A model generated the notes under the pieces. The model had not been told where the DNA came from. It did not search any database and saw only the letters and a list, made by a program, of their open reading frames with translations. Shown in pieces: positions 50,730 through 59,613 of a stretch of DNA of 64,000 bases. This stretch comes from Embleya sp049739465 (GTDB lineage Bacteria; Actinomycetota; Actinomycetes; Streptomycetales; Streptomycetaceae): the NCBI RefSeq assembly GCF_049739465.1, contig NZ_JBMHHY010000039.1, positions 1 to 64,000 of the forward strand, read 5' to 3'. A program made the position numbers and the translations under genes. Each line of letters begins with the position of its first letter. Positions within the stretch are counted from its first letter, which is position 1.

Positions 50730-51584
50730 ATGACTCGCCGGACGAATGCCCTGGTCAAACAGGCACAGCAGGCGTGGGACGCACATGATTGGGTGCGTGC
50801 CGGGAGGCTCTACGAGTCGTTGTTGGCGGCCGAGCCCGAGCATGCGCTTTCCGGGCAGTGGGCGTTCGACGCGGCGTTGGCGTACAAGTTCGAGCGGGAC
50901 TGGGCCAAGGCGTTCGCGGTTGGGCGGGAGGCCGCGGCGCGGGCGTCGGGTGCCGGGGATCCGGCGTATTGGAACCTGGGCATCGCGGCCACCGTGCTCG
51001 GCGAATGGGCGGTGGCGCGCGCGGCCTGGCAGGCGTACGGGATCGAGATCGAGCCGGGCACCGGGGAGATCGAGCAGGACTTCGGGCCGACGTGTGTGCG
51101 GTTGTCCGGGCCCGACGGCCAGGAGGTGGTCTGGGCCCGGCGGATCTGCCCGACCCGCGCGGTGGTGCTGAACGTACCGCTGACCTCGGCCCGCCGGTTC
51201 GGCGACATCGTGCTGCACGACGGTGCGCCCAATGGCGAGCGGGTGGTGGCTGGGCGCAGCTATCCGGTATTCGACGAGATCCTGGTGTGGCGCGCGTCGG
51301 GGATGCCGACCTGGACGGCCGAGGTGACCGCGCCGGCGCCGGCCGACGTCGAGGCGCTGAGCGAGTCCTTCGCCGCGCACGATTTCGCCCTGGAGCCGAC
51401 GGCCGGCATCCGGATGTTGTGCGCGTGCTGCAGCGAGGGGCGCGTCGAGCACGAACGCACGAGCGGGCACGGGGTGGGGATCGGGGTACGGATCGCCGCG
51501 CCCGAGGCCGATGCGGTGGCGCTGCTGACCGCCTGGGCCGGGGGCGAGGAGGCCCGATCCTGGTCGGGACTGGCCGCGGTCTGA
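50730..51584 (+). CDS. TPR-containing protein of unknown function
   Basis: A 284-aa cytoplasmic protein. The first 110 residues form about three helical TPR-like hairpins (AWDAHDWVRAGRLYESLLAAEP, AFDAALAYKFERDWAKAFAVG and YWNLGIAATVLGEWAVARAAW). The rest is a beta-rich domain containing CACCSEGRVEHERTSGHG, a Cys/His cluster that could bind metal. I recognise no named family. GGGAG lies 8 nt before the ATG. It converges on the SnoaL gene with 3 bp between. 50456-50729 holds nothing visible. Confidence 0.75.
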   Translation: MTRRTNALVKQAQQAWDAHDWVRAGRLYESLLAAEPEHALSGQWAFDAALAYKFERDWAKAFAVGREAAARASGAGDPAYWNLGIAATVLGEWAVARAAWQAYGIEIEPGTGEIEQDFGPTCVRLSGPDGQEVVWARRICPTRAVVLNVPLTSARRFGDIVLHDGAPNGERVVAGRSYPVFDEILVWRASGMPTWTAEVTAPAPADVEALSESFAAHDFALEPTAGIRMLCACCSEGRVEHERTSGHGVGIGVRIAAPEADAVALLTAWAGGEEARSWSGLAAV

Positions 51585-51587
51585 GGC

Positions 51588-52031
51588 TCAGTCGGTAGCC
51601 GAACCCGCAGGACCCGCCAGGCTCAGTCGGCCCATGGCCAGACCGACGCCGAGGGCATCCATGTAGTCGCGGGTCAGCACGATCCGTCCGGTGCGCACGC
51701 GCAACACCAGCAGGCCGGGGACGTCGAACGGGCGGCCGTCCGCGCCCACCGCGCCGATCGCCACGTGCTCCGCGATCAGTACCTCGGGGTCGGTCGTGTC
51801 GTGTACCGCCACCTGTTCGATCCGGTGGACGCGGGTCGGGGACGCGCCCCAGATCGCGGCGTAGCCGGCGCGGATCCGCTCGCGGCCGACGTAGCGGTCG
51901 GGGAAGCCGGGTGAGGTGAACGGGAACTCGTGTACGCCGTCGGCCGCGTAGAGGTCGGCGAGGTCGTCGGCGGACTTGTCGAGCATGGCCCGGTGGTAGC
52001 GGGTCAGTACTTCGCGGGGGGAAGTGGTCAT
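51588..52031 (-). CDS. SnoaL-like (NTF2-fold) protein
   Basis: A 147-aa alpha+beta cone protein: YHRAMLDKSADDLADLYAADGVHEFPF and YVGRERIRAGYAAIWG, then RDYMDALGV. The group includes polyketide cyclases, ketosteroid isomerases and many unassigned enzymes. The protein diverges from a TetR gene with a palindrome between, so it is probably that regulator's target. No good ribosome-binding site is seen. Confidence 0.82.
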   Translation of the reverse strand: MTTSPREVLTRYHRAMLDKSADDLADLYAADGVHEFPFTSPGFPDRYVGRERIRAGYAAIWGASPTRVHRIEQVAVHDTTDPEVLIAEHVAIGAVGADGRPFDVPGLLVLRVRTGRIVLTRDYMDALGVGLAMGRLSLAGPAGSATD

Positions 52032-52039
52032 GGCCGGTC

Positions 52040-52131
52040 CATTCGTTCGACTCTGCTCGGTTCTGCTCTGTTCTGCCTGGCACAGCTCTGTTCCGCTAGA
52101 TTTCGCTCGGTTTCGCTCGGTTTCGCTCGAT
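52040..52131. repeat. TTTCGCTCGG/TTCTGCTC microrepeat array
   Basis: About eight 10-bp units (GGTTCTGCTC, GGTTTCGCTC three times) form the leader of the SnoaL gene; on its strand they read purine-rich GAGCGAAACC. Compare the array before the ArsR-like gene at 15.9 kb. Confidence 0.65.
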
Positions 52132-52138
52132 GGCTTTG

Positions 52139-52154
52139 CTCAACGGGCGTTGAG
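52139..52154. promoter_or_regulatory. CTCAACG-GG-CGTTGAG operator
   Basis: A perfect 16-bp palindrome lies between the divergent SnoaL and TetR genes, 55 bp before the TetR start. The size suits a TetR dimer. GTCAACGGTTG at 52186 repeats half of it. Confidence 0.6.
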
Positions 52155-52208
52155 TGAGCACGATAGGCGCTCCGCTCGCGTTCGGTCAACGGTTGTAGAG
52201 TCGGTGTC

Positions 52209-52799
52209 GTGACCGCCGCCGTGCCCTCGTCCCGCGCCGAACGCCGCCGTGCCACGGAGCGTCGAATCATCGACTGCGCACGGGAGTTGTTCGCCGAACG
52301 CGGCTACGATCGGACCACCATCCGGGCCGTCGCGGCGGCGGCGGGTGTCGATCCGTCGCTGGTCATGCAGTACTTCGGCACCAAGCGTGACCTGTTCACC
52401 TGCGCCGCGAGGGTGTCCGTGGACTCGCTGTCCGCCGCGTCTCCCGAGCAGGTTGCCGAGCAACTCCTGGCCACGCTCGGCATGAAGCTCGACGGGTCCG
52501 CCGAATCCGTGCTGGTGATGCTGCGTTCGATGCTCACCAGCCCGGAGGCCGCCGAGCACGCCCGGGACACCCTCGGCGGGCAGATCCGGGATATCGCCGG
52601 GGCACTGCCCGGGACCGCCGCGAACGCCGAACTGCGCGCCGCGCTGATGCTCACGACGATGATCGGGGTGACCATCGGCAGCCGGTTGCTCGAGCTGGCC
52701 GCGCTGCGGGAGGTGCCGCCGGACACGATCGCCGACGCATTGCGGCCGGCGCTGCGGGCGCTGGGCGAGGCGCCGCCGGGGTGGTCTCCGGGGCGGTGA
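52209..52799 (+). CDS. TetR-family regulator
   Basis: A 196-aa regulator. N-terminal HTH RRIIDCARELFAERGYDRTTIRAVAAAAGVDPSLVMQYFGTKRDLF; the C-terminal part has the helical TetR ligand domain of the TetR_C_17-like kind. GTG start. It probably represses itself and the SnoaL gene from the palindrome at 52139. The ligand is unknown. Confidence 0.92.
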   Translation: MTAAVPSSRAERRRATERRIIDCARELFAERGYDRTTIRAVAAAAGVDPSLVMQYFGTKRDLFTCAARVSVDSLSAASPEQVAEQLLATLGMKLDGSAESVLVMLRSMLTSPEAAEHARDTLGGQIRDIAGALPGTAANAELRAALMLTTMIGVTIGSRLLELAALREVPPDTIADALRPALRALGEAPPGWSPGR

Positions 52800-52864
52800 T
52801 TTTCGGCCGGCGGATCGGGCGGTCGGTTGTGCGGGGGCCGGGGTGCGGCGGGCACAATGGGGTT

Positions 52865-53881
52865 ATGTCCAACGTTGTTCGGGGCGATATCTCGTGGCTC
52901 GCGACGATTGACGACGGTGTGCCGGCGGCCGAGACCGGTGCGGGTCCCGCCGGTGGCGAACTGCCGTCCCGGTGGCGGCTGGACTGGGTGACCGGGCCGT
53001 GGGCGGCGGCCGAACCCGACGCGGCGACCGAGGTGGACGGGTCGTCGTGGGTGCGCACGCTCGTGCCCGAGCGGCCGATCGGTGAACCGCTGATCGGACA
53101 CGACGGTCCGGTGGACGCGGTGACCGTCGCGCTGGTCGGCGCCCGGCCGGTGGTGGTGGCCGGCACCGCCGGGTGGGGTGCGACGGTGCGGGTGTTCGAC
53201 CTGGACAGTGGCCGGCAGCTGTGTCGGCCCCTGGTCGGCCGGACCGCGTGGGTGGGCGCGGCGCGGGCGACCGTGGCCGGGCGGCCGGTGGCGGTCACCG
53301 GGGACTCGGCGGGTGTGCGGGTGTGGGATCCGGCCACCGGGCTGCCGGTCGGCGAACCGTTGAGCGAACCGGTGTGGGCGGTGGCGACCGCCGAGCTGGA
53401 CGGGCGTCCGGTGGTGGTGGCCGGCGCCGACGCCGGCCGGGACGGCGCGCTCGACAACGCGGTACGGGTCTTCGACCTGGCCACCGGGACGGAATTCGGC
53501 GCACCGCTCACCGGACACTCGTGCGTGGTGGTGGATGTGGCCACGGCCGTGGTCGAGGGCCGCCCGGTCGCCGTCACGGGCAGCTGGGACGCGGCCCGGG
53601 TGTGGGACCTGATCACCCGCGAGCCGATCGGCGCACCACTCGCGGACAACGTGTCCGCCGTGGCGACCGGACACCTCGACGGCTGCCCGATCGCCGTCAC
53701 CGGCGGCTCGACCGGCGAACCCGACGAGCACGGCACGGTCCGCGCCTGGGACCTGACCACCCGCGAGCCGATCGGGCCGGCCCTGCTCTTCCCGCTGCCG
53801 ATCGACGCGGTGACGGTGGCCCCCGGCAACCGTGTGGCCGTCGGCTTCGGCCGCGAACTCGCGGTGTTGCGCCGCACGTGA
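52865..53881 (+). CDS. WD40-like beta-propeller protein
   Basis: A 338-aa protein of about six propeller blades from residue 65 on. Recurring pieces are VRVFDLDSGRQL, VRVWDPATGLPVGEPL, VRVFDLATGTEFGAPLTGH, ARVWDLITREPIGAPL and VRAWDLTTREPIGPAL, with GRPVAVTG-type strands between. No signal peptide or membrane segment. Probably a scaffold. ATG 52865 is chosen since earlier sequence is repetitive; the ribosome-binding site is weak. The last codons take part in a long foldback hairpin. Confidence 0.8.
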   Translation: MSNVVRGDISWLATIDDGVPAAETGAGPAGGELPSRWRLDWVTGPWAAAEPDAATEVDGSSWVRTLVPERPIGEPLIGHDGPVDAVTVALVGARPVVVAGTAGWGATVRVFDLDSGRQLCRPLVGRTAWVGAARATVAGRPVAVTGDSAGVRVWDPATGLPVGEPLSEPVWAVATAELDGRPVVVAGADAGRDGALDNAVRVFDLATGTEFGAPLTGHSCVVVDVATAVVEGRPVAVTGSWDAARVWDLITREPIGAPLADNVSAVATGHLDGCPIAVTGGSTGEPDEHGTVRAWDLTTREPIGPALLFPLPIDAVTVAPGNRVAVGFGRELAVLRRT

Positions 53882-53927
53882 CCGTGACCTGCGGTCGGCG
53901 CGGTGCAGCACCGCGAGTTCGCGGCCG
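53848..53927. terminator. 27-bp foldback inverted repeat at convergent gene ends
   Basis: 53849-53875 and 53900-53926 are inverted copies with two mismatches, separated by 24 nt. The left arm is the coding end of the WD40 gene (GRELAVLRR); the right arm repeats it on the other strand (GRELAVLHR). It could terminate transcription from both sides. 53928-54063 is noncoding. Confidence 0.6.
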
Positions 53928-54063
53928 TACAGGTCGGCGGCGTGAGCGCTTTTCCGTGGTTCTCGAGAGCACTTGCCGAGTCCCGGACCGCCGCCGCCCG
54001 ACCCCGTGCCCCGCGTCGCGGTCGGCCGGGCCGAAGAGGCCGGCGACGCGGGGCGGCGGCTGC

Positions 54064-55614
54064 TCAGCTGCTGAACCAACGCTCGACGGCCGCCCGCAGT
54101 TCGGCCAGTTCGGCCGGGTCCGGATGGGGCGAGCCGGCGGCCCAGGCCACATAGCCGTCGGGGCGGATCAGCAGACTGGTGAGGCCGGCCGGGCCGCCTT
54201 GCGCGACGACGACATCGACGGCCTTCCGGTCCCCGTCCCCGGCCAGTACCGCTGCCGGCGACTGATCCTCGGTCATGTCGATCAGCAACGGCCGGGCATT
54301 CCTGGTGAGTTCGGCGAGCCGGACCTGCCCCGTCCCGGTCGTCAGCGCCAACTCCGGTGCGAAGTAGCCGACTGCCGGGTGGGGATCGGTGACGCCCATC
54401 TCGTAGCGCACGTCGGTACCCGCGGTGAGGTCGGCGAGGTGCCGGACGACCTCCTTGCGAGTGAGCAGTTCGCCGAACAGCTCGCGCAGCGCGGTGATGT
54501 CGCTCCCCGGTGCGCTGAGCGCGGACTGCGCCTCGGCGTTCAGCACCATACGACGGGCGGCCTGTCGGCGTTCGGTGTCGTAGCTGTCGAGCAGGCCGGG
54601 CGGGGCGGTGTCGCGCAGCGCGGCGGCGAGCTTCCAGCCGAGGTTGGCGGCGTCCTGCAGGCCGAGGTTCAGCCCGGGGCCGCCGCCGGAGGTGTAGACG
54701 TGGGCGGCGTCGCCGACCAGAAAGACCCGGCGGTCGCGGAACCGGTCGGCGACCCGGGTGTTGCCGCCGGTCAGCCGGCGCAGCACATGCGGGCCCGCTC
54801 CGTCCGGTGGGCCGAGCGGCAGGTCGACGCCGAGGACGCGGCGGATACTCGACGCCAACTCGGCCAGGGTCATCGGCTCGTCCGTCGTGGGCTGGTCCCA
54901 CTCGGTGGTGCTGATCAGCGGCGGATGACCGGGAAACGGCGCGTAGGAGAAGCCGCCCAGGTCGGTGCGGTGGGGCAGGAAGGGCAGGATCGGCCCGTGG
55001 CCGGGAATGGTGAGGGCACCATTGACCGGGTCGATCCAGTCGGTCGGGACCGTGGCGTGGGCGGTGCGATTGGTGCGGCGGTCGTAGCTGACGCCGGGGA
55101 AGTCGATCCCGGAGAGCTTGCGGATCACGCTGCGCGCGCCGTCCGCGCCGACCACGTAGCGGGCGTGCAGCTGCCGGTCGCCGTCGGGGCCGGTGACGTC
55201 GAGGGTGACGGTGTGCTCGTCCTGGGTGACGGCGCCCACCAGGTGACCGCGCCGCACGTCGACACCGAGCATGCGAGCGCGTTCCGCCAACACCTGGACT
55301 ATGCGGTGCTGCGTAACGGCCAAGCCGAAGACCGGACTGGCGTCCAGCAGGCCGAGGTCGAGGCCCATCGCGGCGAACATGAAGTAGGCCGAATTCGGCT
55401 GTGGGGGTTGCGCGTTGCCGCTGAGCTGCTCGTGCAGGCCGCGGTGGTCGACCAGGCGCACCACCTGGCCGAGCAGGCCGTTGGCCTTGGGCTCGGTGCT
55501 GGGCTGCGGGAGCTGCTCCAACACGATCGGGCGGATGCCGGCCAGGCTCAGTTCACAGGCCAGCATCAGCCCGTTCGGCCCGCCTCCCACGACGATCACG
55601 TCGGCTGCTGTCAT
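54064..55614 (-). CDS. FAD-dependent aromatic hydroxylase (group A monooxygenase)
   Basis: A 516-aa flavoprotein. FAD motif VIVVGGGPNGLMLACELSLAG at the start, DG motif VVGADGARSVIRKLSGI near 155, and GD motif FLVGDAAHVYTSGGGPGLNLGLQDAANLGWKLAA near 300. A thioredoxin-like C-terminal domain (about 410-516) ends the protein, as in polyketide hydroxylases (PgaE/RdmE) and phenol hydroxylases. It hydroxylates an aromatic substrate with NAD(P)H and O2. ATG 55614 has AAGGA 9 nt upstream; GTG 55620 is too close to it. No polyketide genes are near, so self-resistance or catabolism is equally possible. Confidence 0.9.
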   Translation of the reverse strand: MTAADVIVVGGGPNGLMLACELSLAGIRPIVLEQLPQPSTEPKANGLLGQVVRLVDHRGLHEQLSGNAQPPQPNSAYFMFAAMGLDLGLLDASPVFGLAVTQHRIVQVLAERARMLGVDVRRGHLVGAVTQDEHTVTLDVTGPDGDRQLHARYVVGADGARSVIRKLSGIDFPGVSYDRRTNRTAHATVPTDWIDPVNGALTIPGHGPILPFLPHRTDLGGFSYAPFPGHPPLISTTEWDQPTTDEPMTLAELASSIRRVLGVDLPLGPPDGAGPHVLRRLTGGNTRVADRFRDRRVFLVGDAAHVYTSGGGPGLNLGLQDAANLGWKLAAALRDTAPPGLLDSYDTERRQAARRMVLNAEAQSALSAPGSDITALRELFGELLTRKEVVRHLADLTAGTDVRYEMGVTDPHPAVGYFAPELALTTGTGQVRLAELTRNARPLLIDMTEDQSPAAVLAGDGDRKAVDVVVAQGGPAGLTSLLIRPDGYVAWAAGSPHPDPAELAELRAAVERWFSS

Positions 55615-55679
55615 GGTCACGCTTCCTTGGTGTGTACGGGACGGGGTGGCACCGCAGGCGAGTTGCTCGCCGCTCTTCG

Positions 55680-56327
55680 CTATGGGACGGGCAGGCCGGC
55701 GGCGAGCTGCTCGAAGACCTGGGCCAGGACCGCACCGAGCGGCACGGGCTGATCGGCACGCAGGCTGTGTTCGACCGCCACCGCGCTGCCGGCCGCGACC
55801 ACGGCCGCCACCAGCTTGGGGTAGACGTCGGATTCGGCGTCGGTGCCGGTGCGCCGGGCGACCGCCTCGGCCAACCCCTGCTGGGCGGCGGCGTTGGCCT
55901 TGACCATCTCACCGGCCAGCGCGGGTTCGGCCAGCATCAGCCGCACCCCCTCGCTCCAACGCTCGTTCCGCGACGCGAAGCCGTCCGGCCCAGAGGTGTC
56001 CGGCGCTGCGAACCGGCCCAGGACGGCGTGGAGCAGCGAGTCCCACAAGGGTTCGCCGGCCGGGCGGGCGAGCAGGTCGTCGGCGATCAGCAGCATACGT
56101 TCGACGTGGCTGGCGGCGATGGCGTCGGCCTTGCCGGTGAAGTAGTTGCGGAAGGTACGGACGGAGACGTCGGCCTCGGCGGCGATCTGATCGACCGTCA
56201 CGGCGTCCCAGCCGTGCAACACACAGAGCCGAATCGCCGCCTGACTCAGCGCAACCCGGGTCTGCCGCTTCTTGCGCTCCCGGAGTCCGGGCTGCCCGGT
56301 CGTGTGGGTCTCGTCTGCGGGTGCCAT
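55680..56327 (-). CDS. TetR-family regulator of the monooxygenase
   Basis: A 215-aa regulator. HTH RVALSQAAIRLCVLHGWDAVTVDQIAAEADVSVRTFRNYFTGKADAI; ligand domain with GMTR-like SRNERWSEGVRLMLAEPALAG. It lies 65 bp upstream of the monooxygenase gene on the same strand, so both are probably controlled from the palindrome at 56344. The ligand may be the hydroxylase substrate. Confidence 0.92.
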   Translation of the reverse strand: MAPADETHTTGQPGLRERKKRQTRVALSQAAIRLCVLHGWDAVTVDQIAAEADVSVRTFRNYFTGKADAIAASHVERMLLIADDLLARPAGEPLWDSLLHAVLGRFAAPDTSGPDGFASRNERWSEGVRLMLAEPALAGEMVKANAAAQQGLAEAVARRTGTDAESDVYPKLVAAVVAAGSAVAVEHSLRADQPVPLGAVLAQVFEQLAAGLPVP

Positions 56328-56343
56328 GCGAGCAGCTTAGGCA

Positions 56344-56368
56344 CAATCTTGCCGATCCGGCAAGATTG
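56344..56368. promoter_or_regulatory. CAATCTTGCCG-N3-CGGCAAGATTG operator
   Basis: A perfect 11-bp inverted repeat with 3-bp spacer starts 16 bp upstream of the TetR start codon. A further GGCAAG half-site is at 56375. It is a typical autoregulatory TetR operator. Confidence 0.75.
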
Positions 56369-56831
56369 CCGAAATGGCAAGCTCCTCTCGACCCGCCCAC
56401 CGGACCGCAACGGCGCGATGCGCCCACGCTTGCGCGTGCGCGTCGGCGAGCCGGAAGCAGGCCGACGGCAGGCCGAGTTCGCTCACTCAGGCGTGCTCGA
56501 CCGCCCACCGGCCGGGCTCGGTCGATGCTTCGCATCCGGGACAGCGATCCGCCACGCGGCCGCGCTCCGGCCCTGGGCGGCCCGAGGGGAGGAAACCCGC
56601 ACTCGCCGGGCTCCCGAGCTCGGACATCGGGCAGAACCGCAGGTCACGAACAAACCCAAGCCATGGGAGCCCCATCGCAAACCGGCCACGAGCCCCCGCC
56701 TGGCGGGACGCGGGCACCGTCGTGGGACCGGCTCGTCGGAGGTCCGAAGACCCGCGCAAATTGTGCGAGTCGAGGTGACTTGCTCGACGTACGCTGCCAG
56801 TGCCACAGCACCGACGCTCGGGGAGACGACG
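56369..56831. other. 463-bp interval without a recognised gene
   Basis: Minus-strand frames of 90-130 aa and a plus-strand frame cross it, but none has a motif or a good start. The last 60 bp should hold the XRE promoter; no consensus -35/-10 is clear. Confidence 0.4.
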
Positions 56832-58031
56832 ATGGGGCTCACGGACAGCGAGGGGATCGGCGCGCGCATCCGCACGGCCCGTGCCCTCCGACAGATGTCA
56901 CAGGTACAGCTCGCAGGTGAGGCCCGACTCTCCCTCTCCTACCTGGAGAAGATCGAGCGCGGTGCTCGTGTCCCCTCTGCCGGCGCCGTGATCGCCCTCG
57001 CCCGCGCGCTGCGCACAGACGTCACCACGCTGAACGGCCAGCCGGACGACACCATGGACCTGAACGGGGTCATCCCCGAACTCCGTCGAGTGCTCCTCTG
57101 CTACCGCTCCCCGGCTGCCCTCGACACCGCGCCGCGTCCCCTGGCCGACCTCCGCGCCGACATCGAACGGATCAGCCGGCATCGACGGTCCGCCGAGTAC
57201 GCCCAGCTCGCTCCCGACCTGCCGGCCCTGCTGACCGAGGTCACCCACGTCGCCCTCGCTGCCCAGGGCGACGCACGCCGAGACGCCTTCTCGCTCCTCG
57301 CCATCGGATACCGCGCGGCCAATTCGCTGTCCCACAAGCTGGGTTTCTACGATCTGTCGACCTGCGCACTCGAACGAGTCGAGTGGGCGGCCGAGCACTC
57401 CGACGATCCCCTGATGGTGGCCACCGCGCGATATCTGATCGCGGGCGCGATGCTTCGCGAGGGAGCGATCACCAAGGGGGTGCAGTTGCTCCACGGAGTC
57501 GAGCGTGACCTCATCGCGCTGAGCACTCGACGTCCTCGCACGGCGGCGGACACTGCCGTACATGGCGCCGTTCTCTTGAAGTTGGCGATCCTGGTGGCCC
57601 GTGGTCACGGGAGCCGCGATCCGGAACCGTACCTGGCCGAGGCCGACCGACTGGCTAGGGCAATGGGACGCGACGAGGTCCACTACGAAACGACGTTCGG
57701 CCCCGCCCAGGTCGGGATTCACCGTACGGCGGCACTGATCGAACTGGACCTCCAGGACGAAGCCGTCACACTCGGCGAGTCGCTCGTCCTCCCGGCCGAC
57801 CTCGCCCCGGAGCGTTCGAGCCACCACCACATCGACCTCGCCAGTGCCCAACTCGCCACAGGTAATCGGGCCGGGGCGCTCGCCTCACTCCAGACCGCGC
57901 GCCACCTCGCACCGCAGCACACCCGCCATCACCCGAGGGTGCGCGAGACGGCAGGAACCCTGCTGCGCCTGGAACGGGGAAACACCGAGTCCGTCGCGGC
58001 GATGGCCCGCTGGTCGGGCGTGCCGCTGTAA
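56832..58031 (+). CDS. XRE-family regulator with TPR-like C-terminus, copy A
   Basis: A 399-aa protein. HTH about 10-65 (GARIRTARALRQMSQVQLAGEARLSLSYLEKIERGARVPS), then a long all-helical region (120-390) with TPR-like repeats. The linker segment IPELRRVLLCYRSPA corresponds to IPPLRRALMRHQLG in copy B, 0.3 kb downstream, and both end in a similar helical tail, so they are paralogues. Such regulators are numerous in streptomycetes; some bind peptides. GGGGAG is 6 nt before the ATG. Confidence 0.88.
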   Translation: MGLTDSEGIGARIRTARALRQMSQVQLAGEARLSLSYLEKIERGARVPSAGAVIALARALRTDVTTLNGQPDDTMDLNGVIPELRRVLLCYRSPAALDTAPRPLADLRADIERISRHRRSAEYAQLAPDLPALLTEVTHVALAAQGDARRDAFSLLAIGYRAANSLSHKLGFYDLSTCALERVEWAAEHSDDPLMVATARYLIAGAMLREGAITKGVQLLHGVERDLIALSTRRPRTAADTAVHGAVLLKLAILVARGHGSRDPEPYLAEADRLARAMGRDEVHYETTFGPAQVGIHRTAALIELDLQDEAVTLGESLVLPADLAPERSSHHHIDLASAQLATGNRAGALASLQTARHLAPQHTRHHPRVRETAGTLLRLERGNTESVAAMARWSGVPL

Positions 58032-58327
58032 CACCGCCTTTTCCGACCCCCTCGGGTCTGCCCGGCTCGCACCAGCCCGCTCGGTCGGCGGAGAATACTT
58101 CTTCGATCTGCGACAGGGGCAGGGCTTCAGCCACGATCACGCCTCCAAAGTCGGCGGCGCGAACAGTGTGGCCGGCACAGCGACGGATCCGTACTGGTGA
58201 CGAGTCGGAGAACGCAGCCATGGGTGCCAGTTGACGGCGTAGCCTGGCCGGGACAAAGCTCACCGCCGGGTATCGCTCCCGCCGAGCGCCACCGGGGGCA
58301 CGACCCACTGCACAGGCAGGGGACACA

Positions 58328-59533
58328 GTGGCCGACGACGACGGCATCCGCAGCATCGGACAGCGCATCCATGAGATTCGAAAGCGCGAGGGCATCTCCC
58401 GGGCCGATCTCGCCGCCTCGGTCGAGCGCAGCTCGGAATGGCTCAAGAGCGTGGAACTCGGCCGCCGGCAGATCGACCGGATCGGGCCGCTTCTGGTGAT
58501 CGCCGAGCGACTCGGCGTCGATCTCACCGAGTTGGTCGGCATCCCGCCTCGTGACGCGCGCGGCGACACACCTCGTGGTTACGACGCGATTCCGCCGCTC
58601 CGCCGCGCACTGATGCGCCACCAACTCGGTCAGGTGACCGGCCACCTGCGGCCGATCGCCGACCTCAGGCTCGACGCGCACGAGGCGCACCGCCACCGCC
58701 GCGCCGCGCGATTCGGCGACCTCGGCATGCTGTTGCCCGGCCTGCTGGACGACACTTCGGCCGCCGCCACGGAGTTCGACGGGGAGGAGCGACTCCAGGC
58801 GCACGGTTTGTTGTCGTCGCTGCTCTGCGACACCACGATGCTGGTCAAGAGGGTCGGGCAGATCGACCTCGCCACCGTCAGCGCGCGCCAGGCCGTCGAT
58901 GCCGCCGCCGCGTCCGGCGATCCACTCCTCGAGATCGCCGCGATGTGGACGCAGGCCGAGGTGTGCATGTCGGCAGGTGCCCGGCGGGAGGCACTCGGCA
59001 TCGTGACCACCGGACTCGATCGACTGGACGGGCTGCTGAACGACGACGACATGACCGCCTGGTCGCTCTGGGGCACCATGCACCTGGTCGCCGCGATCGG
59101 CGCCGCGCAGTGGAACGAGCGGGCGGACGCCGGATCGCACCTCGTCGAAGCCCGGCAGGCCGCCGCCCGCACCGGTGACCGGAACGACTTCGAGACCGCG
59201 TTCGGTCCGGCCAACACCGCACTGATGTCGCTGTCGGCCGGGCTGGAAATGGGCGACGGGCAGGCTGCACTCAGCGCGACCGAGGGCGTCGACCTGTCCC
59301 GGCTGCCGGTCGAACGGCGGGCTCGGCATCTGATCGACGTGGGTCGTGCCCACGCCCAGGGCAACGACGACACCGCATCGATGCGCGCGCTCCTCGAGGC
59401 GGACCGCCTGGCACCCGAATACGTGCACGCGCACGGTCTGGTGCGGGACATGGTGGTAACGGCCCGGCGCCGCGACCTCCTCACCTCACGTGAGCCCGTG
59501 CACCGCATGGCGCGCCGCATCGGCGTGAGCTGA
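58328..59533 (+). CDS. XRE-family regulator with TPR-like C-terminus, copy B
   Basis: A 401-aa paralogue of copy A. HTH about 8-65 (GQRIHEIRKREGISRADLAASVERSSEWLKSVELGRRQID); helical repeats follow, including ARQAVDAAAASGDPLLEIAAMW and FETAFGPANTALMSLSAG (compare ETTFGPAQVGIHRTA in copy A). GTG start with AGGGGA upstream. The 296-bp gap between the copies has no clear gene. A perfect hairpin and three small unknown genes follow. Confidence 0.88.
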   Translation: MADDDGIRSIGQRIHEIRKREGISRADLAASVERSSEWLKSVELGRRQIDRIGPLLVIAERLGVDLTELVGIPPRDARGDTPRGYDAIPPLRRALMRHQLGQVTGHLRPIADLRLDAHEAHRHRRAARFGDLGMLLPGLLDDTSAAATEFDGEERLQAHGLLSSLLCDTTMLVKRVGQIDLATVSARQAVDAAAASGDPLLEIAAMWTQAEVCMSAGARREALGIVTTGLDRLDGLLNDDDMTAWSLWGTMHLVAAIGAAQWNERADAGSHLVEARQAAARTGDRNDFETAFGPANTALMSLSAGLEMGDGQAALSATEGVDLSRLPVERRARHLIDVGRAHAQGNDDTASMRALLEADRLAPEYVHAHGLVRDMVVTARRRDLLTSREPVHRMARRIGVS

Positions 59534-59555
59534 CCAGCGACCTTTGCCTCCTCTT

Positions 59556-59588
59556 GACGGACCGGGTACCCGGTGTACCCGGTCCGTC
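59556..59588 (+). terminator. Perfect 13-bp hairpin between XRE copy B and a small gene
   Basis: GACGGACCGGGTA (59556-59568) pairs with TACCCGGTCCGTC (59576-59588), loop 7 nt. It ends only 25 bp before the next ATG, so it either terminates the XRE message or acts as a 5'-leader attenuator of the small gene. Confidence 0.65.
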
Positions 59589-59613
59589 GTCGTGTCCGGG
59601 ACAGGCTGGACCC

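Noticed and set aside
56487..56759. 90-codon minus-strand frame between TetR and XRE
   Set aside because: No ribosome-binding site, no recognisable motif and composition like a shadow frame.
58127..58222. Minus-strand frame starting MAAFSDSSPVRIRR between the XRE copies
   Set aside because: Its start has no ribosome-binding site and the frame continues antisense into XRE copy A without domains.
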